Notes: generated by a model from the sequence alone, not told the origin. Numbered from the stretch's first letter, positions 18,004 through 26,469 are shown. The stretch is DNA of 64,000 bases from Geodermatophilus dictyosporus (GCF_900115505.1 NZ_FOWQ01000009.1:124001-188000), one strand, 5' to 3'. Translations and numbers: made by a program.

Positions 18004-19053
18004 TTGCCCATCACTGCCTCACAGAAGAGTCAACTCGACGAGGCCCTGCGCGACGCTTTTCGAACGCGACTAGCACTAGCCCGGATGCTCTCTCTTCGGT
18101 GTAACCGCAACCTCGAGGATGTCGCGGGTACCGGTGGCCTCAAGGCCGCTGTCTATGAGTTGGTGGATACGGCCGACGCTGAAGACTGGATCGACAAACT
18201 GGTGCTGTGCGCATTAGCCGAAAATCCCGGTAACCCAAAACTTCGCGCGTTGTACGACGAGGCCTGGCTGACAATGGACGAGGACATACCGTCCAGGTCC
18301 TCGCTCGAGAGCCTCATCGACCCCGAACTGGAGTTCCTCGACGTCGACGCATGGCTGACCACCGCCCAGGAAATGACCGGGCGAGTCTGCCGGGTCGAGC
18401 GCACTAGCGGCGGCGCCCTCGGCACGGGTTTCCTGATCAGTCCGTCCTGCGTGCTAACGAATTACCACGTCGTGGAGACCTTCATCGGTCTCTCTGGCGG
18501 ATCGGCCCCGCTGAGCTTCCGGTTCGACTTCCGAGTGGCGCCGGACGGCGGCCAGCAAGAGGGCAAAACACTCCCAGCTGCCCAGACGGACTGGCTTGTG
18601 TCGGCTGCTCCCTACAGCCCGTCGGATACCAATCCCCATCCCGCAGCGCTCCCCGGGGAGGACGAGCTGGACTACGCGGTCGTTCGGCTGCGGGACCGAC
18701 GGGGCGACAGCACCGGCTGGATCGACATCGGGACACCGTCTCCCGAGCCGACCCCCGGCATGGCCCTAGCGATTCTCCAGCATCCGCAGGCACGCCCCTT
18801 GAAGCTCGCGCTGGACACGAAGGCGATCATCGGTTTCAACGCTAATGGCACTCGGCTGACCTACCGGACAAACACCCAGCACGGGTCTTCGGGATCTCCG
18901 TGCTTCACCCTGGGCTGGAAGCCCGTCGCGCTGCACCACTCCGGTGACCCGGCCGCGCCCGCCTTCCCGCCACAGCGCAACGCGGGCATACCGCTCCGAG
19001 CCATCCAGCGACACCTGGAGCGTACGGGCCGTGCGGGTGCACTTGTCCCGTGA
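18004..19053 (+). CDS. EAD1-trypsin: effector-associated domain fused to a trypsin-like serine protease
   Basis: 349 aa, TTG start with GGGAGG seven bases upstream. Residues about 10-85 form an effector-associated domain 1 (EAD1): LRDAFRTRLALARML, NLEDVAGTGGLKAAVYELV and the NPGNPKLR end. Residues 125-345 form a trypsin-like domain with GTGFLISPSCVLTNYHVV (His155), DELDYAVVRL (Asp223) and HGSSGSPC (Ser296), so the triad is complete. No signal peptide is present, so it acts in the cytoplasm. EADs are homotypic adaptors that recruit effectors to signalling hubs, and the next gene has a matching EAD1. First gene of an overlapping operon. The protease is likely the effector. Confidence 0.85.
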   Translation: MPITASQKSQLDEALRDAFRTRLALARMLSLRCNRNLEDVAGTGGLKAAVYELVDTADAEDWIDKLVLCALAENPGNPKLRALYDEAWLTMDEDIPSRSSLESLIDPELEFLDVDAWLTTAQEMTGRVCRVERTSGGALGTGFLISPSCVLTNYHVVETFIGLSGGSAPLSFRFDFRVAPDGGQQEGKTLPAAQTDWLVSAAPYSPSDTNPHPAALPGEDELDYAVVRLRDRRGDSTGWIDIGTPSPEPTPGMALAILQHPQARPLKLALDTKAIIGFNANGTRLTYRTNTQHGSSGSPCFTLGWKPVALHHSGDPAAPAFPPQRNAGIPLRAIQRHLERTGRAGALVP

Positions 19054-19967
19054 CCACTGCCGCGACCCTCGACTCCATTCTGCGCGAGCGCTATCCCACA
19101 AGGCGTCAGCTCAGGGAGTTCGTGCGGAGACGTCTGGGTGAGAACCTCGATGATTATGTCGGCACCGGGGGCCTCAGAGACGTGGCGTTCCAGCTTGTTG
19201 AGGCCGCCGACAGCAATGGGTGGGATTTGGCCAGCGCACTGGAGCGTGACCGAATCCTGTCGTTGGCCACCCCGGTTAACTTCAACCTGCTCGACCTCGC
19301 GACCTTCGACCTCCAGTCGCTCGTTGACGGCTTTTACGCCGAGCAGCTCCGCGCCGGCACCCGAAGGGTACTGGGCATCGCCGTGGCGTGGCCGGACACT
19401 AAGTTCGTGCGCTATTTCTGCGACCGGCTACAGCGCGCACTAGGCGGCACGTGGGTCCAGGTCGACCCCGACGGCACGACGCTCAACCCGGAGATGTGGT
19501 CGACCGACGTCGCAGTGCGGCGGATCGCGAGCCAGAGCCGGAACCTGCAGGTGCGGCACATAGTCTTTCCGGTCTGGTGTGACCGAGCCGACGGCCAGGC
19601 GATCAAGCGATTTTGGCAGGGTGTGCGCGGAGAGCTAACGAGCCCGCTTCGGTACTTAGTGCTCGTCCTGCTAACCGCTCCTGATACCGATCTCCCGGTG
19701 GACGTCGCTGCCCTTCCGGTGCCCAGCGTCAACGAGGAGGACATCCACCGCTGGACGGTCGAGGTGGTGAACGCGCTGGGGTGGCCCGTCGAGCTGGCGG
19801 TCCCCTGGAAGCGCAGGCTCTTGTCCGGCGCTGAGCTAGACGGGGAACTTAACCTAGCGATGCTGTACACGATATTGGACGACGACGTCCAGCGGGTCCG
19901 CGACGCCGGTGCCCGCGAAGAGTTCTACGACGAACTGCGCCGCAGCCTGCAGGAGGCCCGGTCATGA
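19050..19967 (+). CDS. EAD1 domain plus STAND-like domain lacking Walker A
   Basis: 305 aa, GTG start overlapping the previous stop by 4 bp. Residues about 8-72 are a second EAD1 (YPTRRQLREFVRRRL, ENLDDYVGTGGLRDV). The remainder has alternating strands and helices with VLGIAVAWPDTKFVRYFCDRL, HIVFPVWCDRAD and LRYLVLVLLTAPD, followed by EEDIHRWTVEVVNALGWP. This layout resembles the inactive-STAND (iSTAND) NTPase-like modules of predicted conflict systems. There is no GxxxxGK[ST]. The shared EAD1 with the neighbouring protease suggests it anchors that protease to the MoxR/vWA hub. The iSTAND call is inference. Confidence 0.65.
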   Translation: MTTAATLDSILRERYPTRRQLREFVRRRLGENLDDYVGTGGLRDVAFQLVEAADSNGWDLASALERDRILSLATPVNFNLLDLATFDLQSLVDGFYAEQLRAGTRRVLGIAVAWPDTKFVRYFCDRLQRALGGTWVQVDPDGTTLNPEMWSTDVAVRRIASQSRNLQVRHIVFPVWCDRADGQAIKRFWQGVRGELTSPLRYLVLVLLTAPDTDLPVDVAALPVPSVNEEDIHRWTVEVVNALGWPVELAVPWKRRLLSGAELDGELNLAMLYTILDDDVQRVRDAGAREEFYDELRRSLQEARS

Positions 19968-20938
19968 CACGGAGTCCCCGGCGGACCGTCGACCGAGACC
20001 TGGAGTTTGATGCCTCACGGCGTCAGCCGGTGAAGAAGCTCATCGAGGAGGCAGACGTCACCGAGGTCCGCGAGGTGGAACCGCCGAGGCGGACGATTCG
20101 GCGGGAGGAGTACCTGCCCTCCCGTGAGCTTGAGGAGGCGGTGAACCTCGCCATCGCGCTCGGCCGCCCCCTGCTACTGCAGGGCGACCCCGGCTCCGGG
20201 AAGACCCGGCTGGCCTTTGCGGTCGCCTACACCCTCGGGCTGCCGCTCGAGGAAGCCTACGTAAAGTCGACCAGCCGCGCGCAGGACCTGCTCTACACCT
20301 ACGACGCGGTACGCAGGCTGTACGACGCCCAGTTGGCCAATGCGGACCCAGACGCGGCTTCGCGCGCCAAGGACGCGGCCAACTACATCCGGCTGGGACC
20401 ACTAGGGCGTGCGTTCCTTCGGGCTACCTACGGGCGCCGTTCGGTGGTCCTCATCGACGAAATCGACAAGGCCGACTTGGACTTCCCGAACGACCTACTT
20501 CGTGAGCTGGACCGGATGGAGTTCGACGTCGCCGACCTCCCCGGGCGCCGCGTGGCAGTGCCGCAGGACCAACCCCACCTACGGCCGGTGATCATCGTGA
20601 CCCACAACGAGGAAAAGGCGCTACCTCCGGCGTTCCTGCGACGATGCATTTACCACTTTGTGGAGTTTCCCTCCGAGGTCTCCTTTCTAGACCGTGTCCT
20701 CCAGCTCCACGGTGCAGGCGAGCGGAGACTCCGCGCTGCAGCGGTTGACGCCATGCTCGCCATCCGTGGTTTGGATCTCAGCCGCAAGCCCGGGCTCGGT
20801 GAGCTCATCGACTGGGTGGGTTACCTTGCACGGCGGCAGGTCCCAGGCGCGGACGTCGAGCACCTGCCGTACGTAGGTGCGTTGCTCAAGAACCCTGACG
20901 ACCAGCGGCGCGCCCGCGAACACCTGGCCGCTCAATGA
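19964..20938 (+). CDS. MoxR-type AAA+ ATPase
   Basis: 324 aa, ATG start in a 4-bp overlap. Walker A GDPGSGKT is at residues 74-81, Walker B VVLIDEIDKA near 158-167, sensor 1 IIVTHNEEKALPPAFLRRC near 208-226, followed by a small helical lid. The insertion between Walker A and B (STSRAQDLLYTYDAVRRL) is typical of the MoxR group. These ATPases work with a von Willebrand A partner to remodel a client protein. The partner gene follows directly. The N-terminal 45 residues are charged and probably disordered. Confidence 0.9.
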   Translation: MTRSPRRTVDRDLEFDASRRQPVKKLIEEADVTEVREVEPPRRTIRREEYLPSRELEEAVNLAIALGRPLLLQGDPGSGKTRLAFAVAYTLGLPLEEAYVKSTSRAQDLLYTYDAVRRLYDAQLANADPDAASRAKDAANYIRLGPLGRAFLRATYGRRSVVLIDEIDKADLDFPNDLLRELDRMEFDVADLPGRRVAVPQDQPHLRPVIIVTHNEEKALPPAFLRRCIYHFVEFPSEVSFLDRVLQLHGAGERRLRAAAVDAMLAIRGLDLSRKPGLGELIDWVGYLARRQVPGADVEHLPYVGALLKNPDDQRRAREHLAAQ

Positions 20939-22116
20939 CAACCGCCGGTGGCATGCCGGATTTCCTCTGGCAGCTCGTCCTGCAGCTGCGCCGCCGGCAG
21001 ATCGCCATCGGCGTCGACGACCTTGATTGCCTCCGCCAGGCCCTGGGGGCTGGCTTCGGTCTGTCGTCGCGGGAGGCGCTGCGCGAGCTCCTCGTGGCTC
21101 TCTGGGCGAAGTCGGTTGAGGACCAAACAGTGATCCGCGCGCAGTTCGAGCAGCTTCCGATGGAAGGATGGGACGCGGCAAAGGCGATCGCCGGTCCCAC
21201 GGACACGGTGCCCGAGACGGGTCTTGACGCTCCCGACAGTGCAGCCACGCCAACGCACGGGGCGACGGTCGCGAGCGAGCCGTCCGTGGCGCCCGCGGTG
21301 ACGCGGCCAGTCGACGCCTTCCCAATCTTGCCGCGTCGGCTTGGCGCCGCAGGAGTGCGCTACAACCTCGCACCCCGGTATCCGCTTTCGGAACGAGACG
21401 TCGCCCAAACCTGGCGGCGGCTGCGTCACCCGGTGCGCCTGGGCCCGCCGGTCGAGCTAGATGCCGAGGAGACCGTACGCCGACGGTTGGACAGCGGCGT
21501 TGCCACGCCGCCAGTCGAGCGACCGCGCCGGCGAAACGCGGCGAAACTGCTCCTCCTCGTGGACCGTCAGGGGTCCATGACGCCCTTCCATGGTTTCGTC
21601 GACCACGTCGTCCGCGCCATCCGTCGGCAGGGAACTTTGGCTGAGACGGCGGTCTGGTATTTCCATGACACCCCGACCGAGGGGGCCGAGCTGGCTCCAC
21701 TGGCACACGTGAGGGACAGCCTTGTGCCGGTGCTGGACGCCGTTCTGCACAAGATCGAACCCAACGAGCAGGGGTTCGTCTACCGGGATCCCGACCTCTC
21801 CAATCCGGTCGAGGTCGCCGAACCGCTTACGACGCTCGGGCCGGATATCGGCGCAGCGCTCATCAGTGACGCCGGCGCGGCGCGGGGTCGTTACGACCCG
21901 GTGCGGTTGGTGGAGTGTCTGGCGTTCGTCCGGGCCGTGAGACTGCGGCGTAGTCGCGTGGTCTGGCTTAACCCAGTCCCCGTCACACGCTGGCCCCCGA
22001 GCACTGCGGCGCAACTTGCCCGACACGTTCCGATGGCGCCGCTGGACGTCACGGGCATGCACCGGGCCGTGGACGTCCTGCGCGGACGGCCGGTGAGCCT
22101 GGAGCGGCCACTGTGA
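20935..22116 (+). CDS. von Willebrand factor A domain protein, MoxR partner
   Basis: 393 aa, ATG overlapping the MoxR stop by 4 bp. The N-terminal 80 residues form a helical domain, followed by a Pro/Ala-rich linker. The VWA domain begins KLLLLVDRQGSM, with the metal-site residues Asp210 and Ser214, but Gln212 replaces the first serine of the usual DxSxS. Further on comes GPDIGAALISDAGAARG, the region holding the distal metal-site Asp. Members of this group pair with MoxR ATPases in co-transcribed pairs. Here it sits between MoxR and a dead subtilase, so it may present a client to the ATPase. Confidence 0.82.
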   Translation: MTTAGGMPDFLWQLVLQLRRRQIAIGVDDLDCLRQALGAGFGLSSREALRELLVALWAKSVEDQTVIRAQFEQLPMEGWDAAKAIAGPTDTVPETGLDAPDSAATPTHGATVASEPSVAPAVTRPVDAFPILPRRLGAAGVRYNLAPRYPLSERDVAQTWRRLRHPVRLGPPVELDAEETVRRRLDSGVATPPVERPRRRNAAKLLLLVDRQGSMTPFHGFVDHVVRAIRRQGTLAETAVWYFHDTPTEGAELAPLAHVRDSLVPVLDAVLHKIEPNEQGFVYRDPDLSNPVEVAEPLTTLGPDIGAALISDAGAARGRYDPVRLVECLAFVRAVRLRRSRVVWLNPVPVTRWPPSTAAQLARHVPMAPLDVTGMHRAVDVLRGRPVSLERPL

Positions 22117-23921
22117 CTACGGCGACTGCTCAGCGCATCCTGGACGCTTTCCGACACCGGGCTGGCGAGGTGGCCACCGCTCTGGCCGCCCATGCGGCGA
22201 TCCCCGTCGCCGTGGACCCCACGCTATTGAACCTAATCCGCAGCCGCTTCTTCATCGACCCACCCGACGTCCTGCCGTATACCGTCGAGGCCGAGCTCTT
22301 GCTCTCACCCCTCTTTCGGAGCATCGGCCCGGACCTCTACCAGATGGACTCCGACCTCCGGGACCTGCTCCTCGCGGACCTGGACGTCCGCTACGGCGCG
22401 GAGCGCGCCGGCGAGGTGGCCGAGTTGCTCCACCAGTACAGCGTCGAGACCAGTCCATGGACCGGTTTGCCCCGGCTCGACGCCGCGCAGCGCCTCACCT
22501 CGTACAGTTTCATCGATCCCGACAGCGCGGCTCAGGCGCTTAAGCGTGCCGACGCCTTCGGTAGTCACTCGCTTGCCGATCCTCAGTGGCGGGTGGCCAT
22601 GCGGGAGGATTTTGATCGGACGTCACGCGCAACGCCCAGCCGTTCCTTCGATCGAGCCTTGAGCGCCGCCAAGGCCGACCGGTGGAAAGACTTTCTCGTT
22701 TTGTTCGCCCGCGGAGCCGAGCGCCTCCCCATGCACGACAGCGCCGGCTCAGCCAGGGTCCTCCTGGACCTCGGCCGCCGCCTGACAACCGCACCCAAGG
22801 CGTACCTCGGCCTCGTCGCTGAAGAGCTCGTCGGCGTCATTGATGCGGTGGCCGGGCGGTCCCCCGTCCACGGAAGGCAATTGCGCTCGCTGGCGCGCGA
22901 CCTGCTCCGCGCCGCGTCGGCCGGGCAGGACGCATCGGCGCAACTGCAGGAGCTTGGTCGCCTCCTCGAGGACGTCACCTCGCAGAGCGCGCCGTCCCCT
23001 CGGGCTCGAGCCAGCTGGGCCCTTCGGCGAATGGGGGTGCCGCTCGCCTGGTCCGAGTTCGGGGTCGACGGTTCGGGTGTCCGGGTGGCAGTGCTTGCTA
23101 CTGGCACCGACGGCCAGCATCCCGACCTGGTCGGCAAGGTGTGGGCCTCCTATGACTTCACCGGTGGCCCTGAGGACGCGGCCGCAAGTGTTGACCCGAA
23201 CGGGTACGGGACAAGCTTGGCCAGCCTGGTCGCGGGTGGGGACGCGAGCGGGGAAGCGATCGGCGTTTCACCAGGCGCGCGGCTACTCAGCGCCGTCGTA
23301 CTTAGGGCGGACGGTTCGGGCCGGGAGGGCGACCTCCTCGCGGCGTTGGAGTGGGCAGAAGACCAGCACGCCGATGTGGTGGTCATCCCGCTCGGTAGTT
23401 CCAGGCAGGAGCGCAGCCCGATCTTCGCTGAGATGATTCAAGTCATCGACGAACTCGGCATTATCGTCGTCTGCGCCGTGGGCAATGAAGGCCATGGACA
23501 CCTCCTGACGCCTGGCAATGAGCCACTGGCGATTGGGGTGGGCTCGACGGACCGTGAGGACGAGGCCGCGAGCTTCAGTAGTGGTGGCGTCGTGCCCATG
23601 GATGACGACGTCTACGTCAAGCCCGATCTCGTGGCGCCGGGCGTGGACATTAGGACTGCCCAGGCGGGCGGCGGCTGGCGGCCAATGAGCGGCACGGGCT
23701 GCAGCGCTGGGCTCCTCGGCGGAGCCGTCGCCCTGCTGTTAAGCGCGACATCGATCCGGCAGCAGCTCTCGGGACGAGAACTGACTGAGAGCGTCCGACA
23801 GTGTCTGTACTCCTCAGCTGTGGAGCTGGGGCAATCGGGCAAGGACGAGCGGTACGGCTGGGGCCTCGTCGACGCATATGGAGCGATACGGGAGGCATGG
23901 AGCCTCGGGTTTTCGATGTAG
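22113..23921 (+). CDS. Pseudo-subtilase with N-terminal SAV_2336-like region (catalytic triad lost)
   Basis: 602 aa, GTG start overlapping the vWA stop by 4 bp. Residues 1-120 contain FIDPPDVLPYTVEAELLLSP, a pattern also found in SAV_2336-related proteins of vWA-MoxR loci. Residues about 300-595 have the subtilase fold: GSGVRVAVLATGTDGQHPDL, DPNGYGTSLASLVAG, VVCAVGNEG and MSGTGCSAGLLGGAVALL. The three catalytic positions are changed: Ala329 for Asp, Tyr365 for His, Gly529 for Ser. The oxyanion-type Asn458 is kept. The fold seems maintained while catalysis is not, so it may act as a sensor, decoy or substrate-binding scaffold. No signal peptide. Confidence 0.82.
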   Translation: MTTATAQRILDAFRHRAGEVATALAAHAAIPVAVDPTLLNLIRSRFFIDPPDVLPYTVEAELLLSPLFRSIGPDLYQMDSDLRDLLLADLDVRYGAERAGEVAELLHQYSVETSPWTGLPRLDAAQRLTSYSFIDPDSAAQALKRADAFGSHSLADPQWRVAMREDFDRTSRATPSRSFDRALSAAKADRWKDFLVLFARGAERLPMHDSAGSARVLLDLGRRLTTAPKAYLGLVAEELVGVIDAVAGRSPVHGRQLRSLARDLLRAASAGQDASAQLQELGRLLEDVTSQSAPSPRARASWALRRMGVPLAWSEFGVDGSGVRVAVLATGTDGQHPDLVGKVWASYDFTGGPEDAAASVDPNGYGTSLASLVAGGDASGEAIGVSPGARLLSAVVLRADGSGREGDLLAALEWAEDQHADVVVIPLGSSRQERSPIFAEMIQVIDELGIIVVCAVGNEGHGHLLTPGNEPLAIGVGSTDREDEAASFSSGGVVPMDDDVYVKPDLVAPGVDIRTAQAGGGWRPMSGTGCSAGLLGGAVALLLSATSIRQQLSGRELTESVRQCLYSSAVELGQSGKDERYGWGLVDAYGAIREAWSLGFSM

Positions 23922-23984
23922 GGCCGCGCCGCACCTACCATGAAGCGAGCAGTAAGGTTTTCTCAACGGGCTGGTCGTTCAGCG

Positions 23985-24565
23985 CTGGTCAGGAGAAGTG
24001 CGGCAGCGACGGTGGCGCCGATTCGCTGAGGACACAGCCGAATGCGGCGTGGCGCTTTCCATTGGGTCTTGAGCAGTGCGATGCCGCGCTCGCCCTCGGC
24101 GGGCAGCCGGTTGCGGCAGGCCGTGCTCAGGGCTAGGTGGGCGCCCTTGGCCCAGCGTGTGCACGCTGATCCCGCTCCCCGTTGTAGCCCCTGCCGGCCA
24201 GCGTGGGCAACCCGGGCAGGGCGGCCGCGGCGTACATGGCGCCGCGGAAGCCGGTGACGCGGGCGGCGGTGAGGTCATGCGTTGCCCCTGGCTGAACGTT
24301 GGAGACGGCGACGGGAAAGCCGCTGGGGTCGCCGACGACCTGCACGTTGCCGCTTGGAGCTGGTTTTTGCCGGAGTACCACACGTCTTGGCCGGTGTCGC
24401 GGTTGGCCACTCGGCAGCGGTAGGTGGCGATAAGCGTGCCGTCGACGGTGCCATGCCTGCAGCCGGCGGCCCGTCCGGCTGCGAGCACCTGATGCAGGTC
24501 GGGGGCTTGGACAGCGACTACGTCGATGCCCTTGTGCAGACAGCAGTTGCCCGGGAAACCCCGGC
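23985..24565 (-). pseudogene. Decayed IS5-family-like transposase
   Basis: Reverse-strand pieces show HKGIDVVAVQAPDLHQVLAA, GTVDGTLIATYRCRVANRD, GNVQVVGDPSGFPVAVSNVQ and PGATHDLTAARVTGF, then LAGRGYNG (normally LADKGYxG). A C-terminal part appears in another frame. These are the DDE catalytic segments of IS5/IS112-type transposases. Several frame changes and missing parts make it non-functional. No clear terminal inverted repeats were found. It separates the pseudo-subtilase gene from the trypsin gene at 24684. Confidence 0.75.
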
Positions 24566-24683
24566 GTGCTCAATTACCTAGACAGGTCCCTGACCGCGGA
24601 CGCACGATGAAGGCCGATGCCCCGCCAGGGAGCGCATTGCCCGTCCGGACCTGAGCGGGACTGCGCATAGGGGGTGCGAGGGG

Positions 24684-25691
24684 ATGATCTCAGGACTCGT
24701 CTTCTCGGATGGCGCGCTCAGGGAGGAGTTCCTCGACCGCTTCTCCCAGCTCGCCGAGGCCGCACAGGCGCAGCTCGATGGCCTGGAGAGGCTGGAGGGT
24801 GGCCTCACCGTTGACGACGCCCAGGAAGTCGCCGTGGGCATCGACGAGGGGACATACCGCCTCGGTGATCGGCCCGGGCTCGAAGCGATCATTGAACGCT
24901 TCACCCGGCCGGTCCACCTCGTGCAGAGGGGAACCTTTACCGATCCTCCCGACGCCTTCCCCGACAGCGAGGAGATCGGCCGGCGGCTTGAGCAGGCTCG
25001 AGCGCTGCTCGATCAAGCGATCCCGAGTGTGGGGCGCATCGACGTCCGCAACCACCGGCTCGACTGGCTTGGCACTGGCTGGATGGTCGCGCCGGACCTC
25101 GTAGTGACTAACCGGCACGTCGCAGCGGAGTTCGCTCACATGAAAGACGGCGCGTTCGTCTTCCGGCAGTACTCCGGGCTGCCTCCCGTCCGCGTCGACG
25201 TCGACTGGCGGCATGAACACCGGATCCCCGAGGAGTCGAGATTCCGCATCGAGGAGGTGCTCTGGATTGAGCCGGAGAACTCGGTCGACGTGGCCGTTTT
25301 GCGGGTCGCGGAGCATAGTTACGAGAACGAGCCCCGCCCACGGGCAATCGAGCTGGCAAGCCGAGTGGAGTTCGAGCAGGCCCGGGTCGGAGCCTGGGTC
25401 GCTGTCGTCGGCTACCCCGCCTACGACAGCCGCAACGACGCGGCGGACCAGCAACGAATTTTTGACGGGATCTACAACTACAAGCGGTTGGCTCCAGGTC
25501 AGGTGACGGCGCTGGTGCAGCAGGACCTGCTCCACCATGACGCGACCACGCTCGGCGGCAACTCCGGCTCGGTGCTCATCGACCTGGCGAGCGGTAAAGC
25601 CTTTGGGCTCCACTTCGGCGGCATTGAGGGCGACCGCAACTTCGCCGTCCAGGCACCCCGTCTCCGCCAGATCCTCGACCAACTGAGCTGA
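24684..25691 (+). CDS. Trypsin-like serine protease, second copy
   Basis: 335 aa from ATG 24684, with GAGGGG close upstream. The N-terminal 120 residues are helical and acidic, possibly an adaptor of unknown type, with no recognisable EAD1. The protease domain has GTGWMVAPDLVVTNRHVA (His145), NSVDVAVLRV (Asp202) and TTLGGNSGSVLIDL (Ser294), so the triad is complete. The final segment AFGLHFGG matches the substrate-pocket strand. No signal peptide or membrane segment is present. It sits 760 bp after the conflict operon, behind an IS remnant, and may be a further effector of the same system. Confidence 0.85.
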   Translation: MISGLVFSDGALREEFLDRFSQLAEAAQAQLDGLERLEGGLTVDDAQEVAVGIDEGTYRLGDRPGLEAIIERFTRPVHLVQRGTFTDPPDAFPDSEEIGRRLEQARALLDQAIPSVGRIDVRNHRLDWLGTGWMVAPDLVVTNRHVAAEFAHMKDGAFVFRQYSGLPPVRVDVDWRHEHRIPEESRFRIEEVLWIEPENSVDVAVLRVAEHSYENEPRPRAIELASRVEFEQARVGAWVAVVGYPAYDSRNDAADQQRIFDGIYNYKRLAPGQVTALVQQDLLHHDATTLGGNSGSVLIDLASGKAFGLHFGGIEGDRNFAVQAPRLRQILDQLS

Positions 25692-25699
25692 GGTCCGCC

Positions 25700-25930
25700 G
25701 TGGTATGCGAGTCGACCGACTGGTGGGATAACCCGGCCACCGACTGGACGCAGGACGGGCCACTCCGAGTCGTGCAAGTTCTCGCCTGGGCGTACGACGA
25801 GTCAGAAGCAACTCGTCGTGTCGTGAAGGCTGCAGGCCTCGAGTGGGACGCCGGCGCCGAGGTCGTGCCGCCGGTCCACTGCTTGGGTATCGGAGACAGC
25901 AGCGAACCGGCGATGACAACCGCCAGTGCC
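25700..25930 (+). other. Possible effector-associated-domain-like fragment
   Basis: Just after the second trypsin gene a GTG-opened frame encodes PLRVVQVLAWAYDESEATRR followed by VVKAAGLEW. Some effector-associated domains have a similar YxxxxxARRVxxxAGL helix pair. The frame then loses coding character. It may be a truncated adaptor. The reverse strand of the same stretch encodes a hydrophobic peptide, so strand assignment is uncertain. Confidence 0.3.
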
Positions 25931-26253
25931 ACACCGGCGATGACGAACAAGGGGCCCACGGCAGCAGTGTGTCGCGGGCCGGGCGGGGGTGTCCGTACCA
26001 GCGGCTTCCGATCATCATCGTCGCAGCCTTACGGTCCTCCTGTCGGCGGCCGGGCAACTCCGGTCCAGCGGCGAATCGTGTCCCTGAGGCCGCTTTTAGG
26101 GCGAGCGTTGCCGGACGCGGTACCGGGAAGCGGACGCCGGAGGACAACTGGAGAACTTCTGCAGTGTCTGGCGGTCGGCTGTCAGCACGAGCTCCGATTT
26201 GGCGCCTTCTGAGGTGACGGGGCCCAGCCCACTCGACCACACCGGAGTCGACC
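25931..26253. other. Gene-less stretch before xis
   Basis: Beyond the possible adaptor fragment I see no recognisable gene, repeat or strong hairpin up to the excisionase start. Confidence 0.5.
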
Positions 26254-26469
26254 ATGCCCGACCGCAACCCCAGCCGCGATCCCGAGCTGCTCGCCATCGC
26301 CGAAGCCGCCGAACTCCTCCGCGCTCCCGTCGCCACCCTCCGGCACTGGCGGCACCTCGGCACCGGCCCGCGCAGCCTCCGCCTCGGCCGCCGCGTCCTC
26401 TACCGCCGGGACGACCTGGACGCCTGGATCGATTACCGGCGCGCCGAAGCGGCGGCCGACCGCCGCTGA
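26254..26469 (+). CDS. Excisionase-like MerR-type helix-turn-helix protein
   Basis: 71 aa. LLAIAEAAELLRAPVATLRH followed by WRHLGTGPRSLRLGRRVLYR and DDLDAWI is the DNA-binding winged HTH of the excisionase/AlpA-like family found beside actinobacterial integrases. In such elements it bends attachment-site DNA to favour excision. It lies 185 bp upstream of int in the same orientation. Confidence 0.85.
   Translation: MPDRNPSRDPELLAIAEAAELLRAPVATLRHWRHLGTGPRSLRLGRRVLYRRDDLDAWIDYRRAEAAADRR

Noticed and set aside
22113-23921. Active subtilisin-like protease
   Set aside because: Each of the three catalytic positions is substituted despite conserved flanking motifs.
25576-25959. Reverse-strand gene with a hydrophobic start (MGPLFVIAGVALAVV)
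   Set aside because: It runs into the 3' end of the second trypsin gene, has no family match after the hydrophobic part, and the opposite strand also has a protein-like patch. Left undecided and not annotated.
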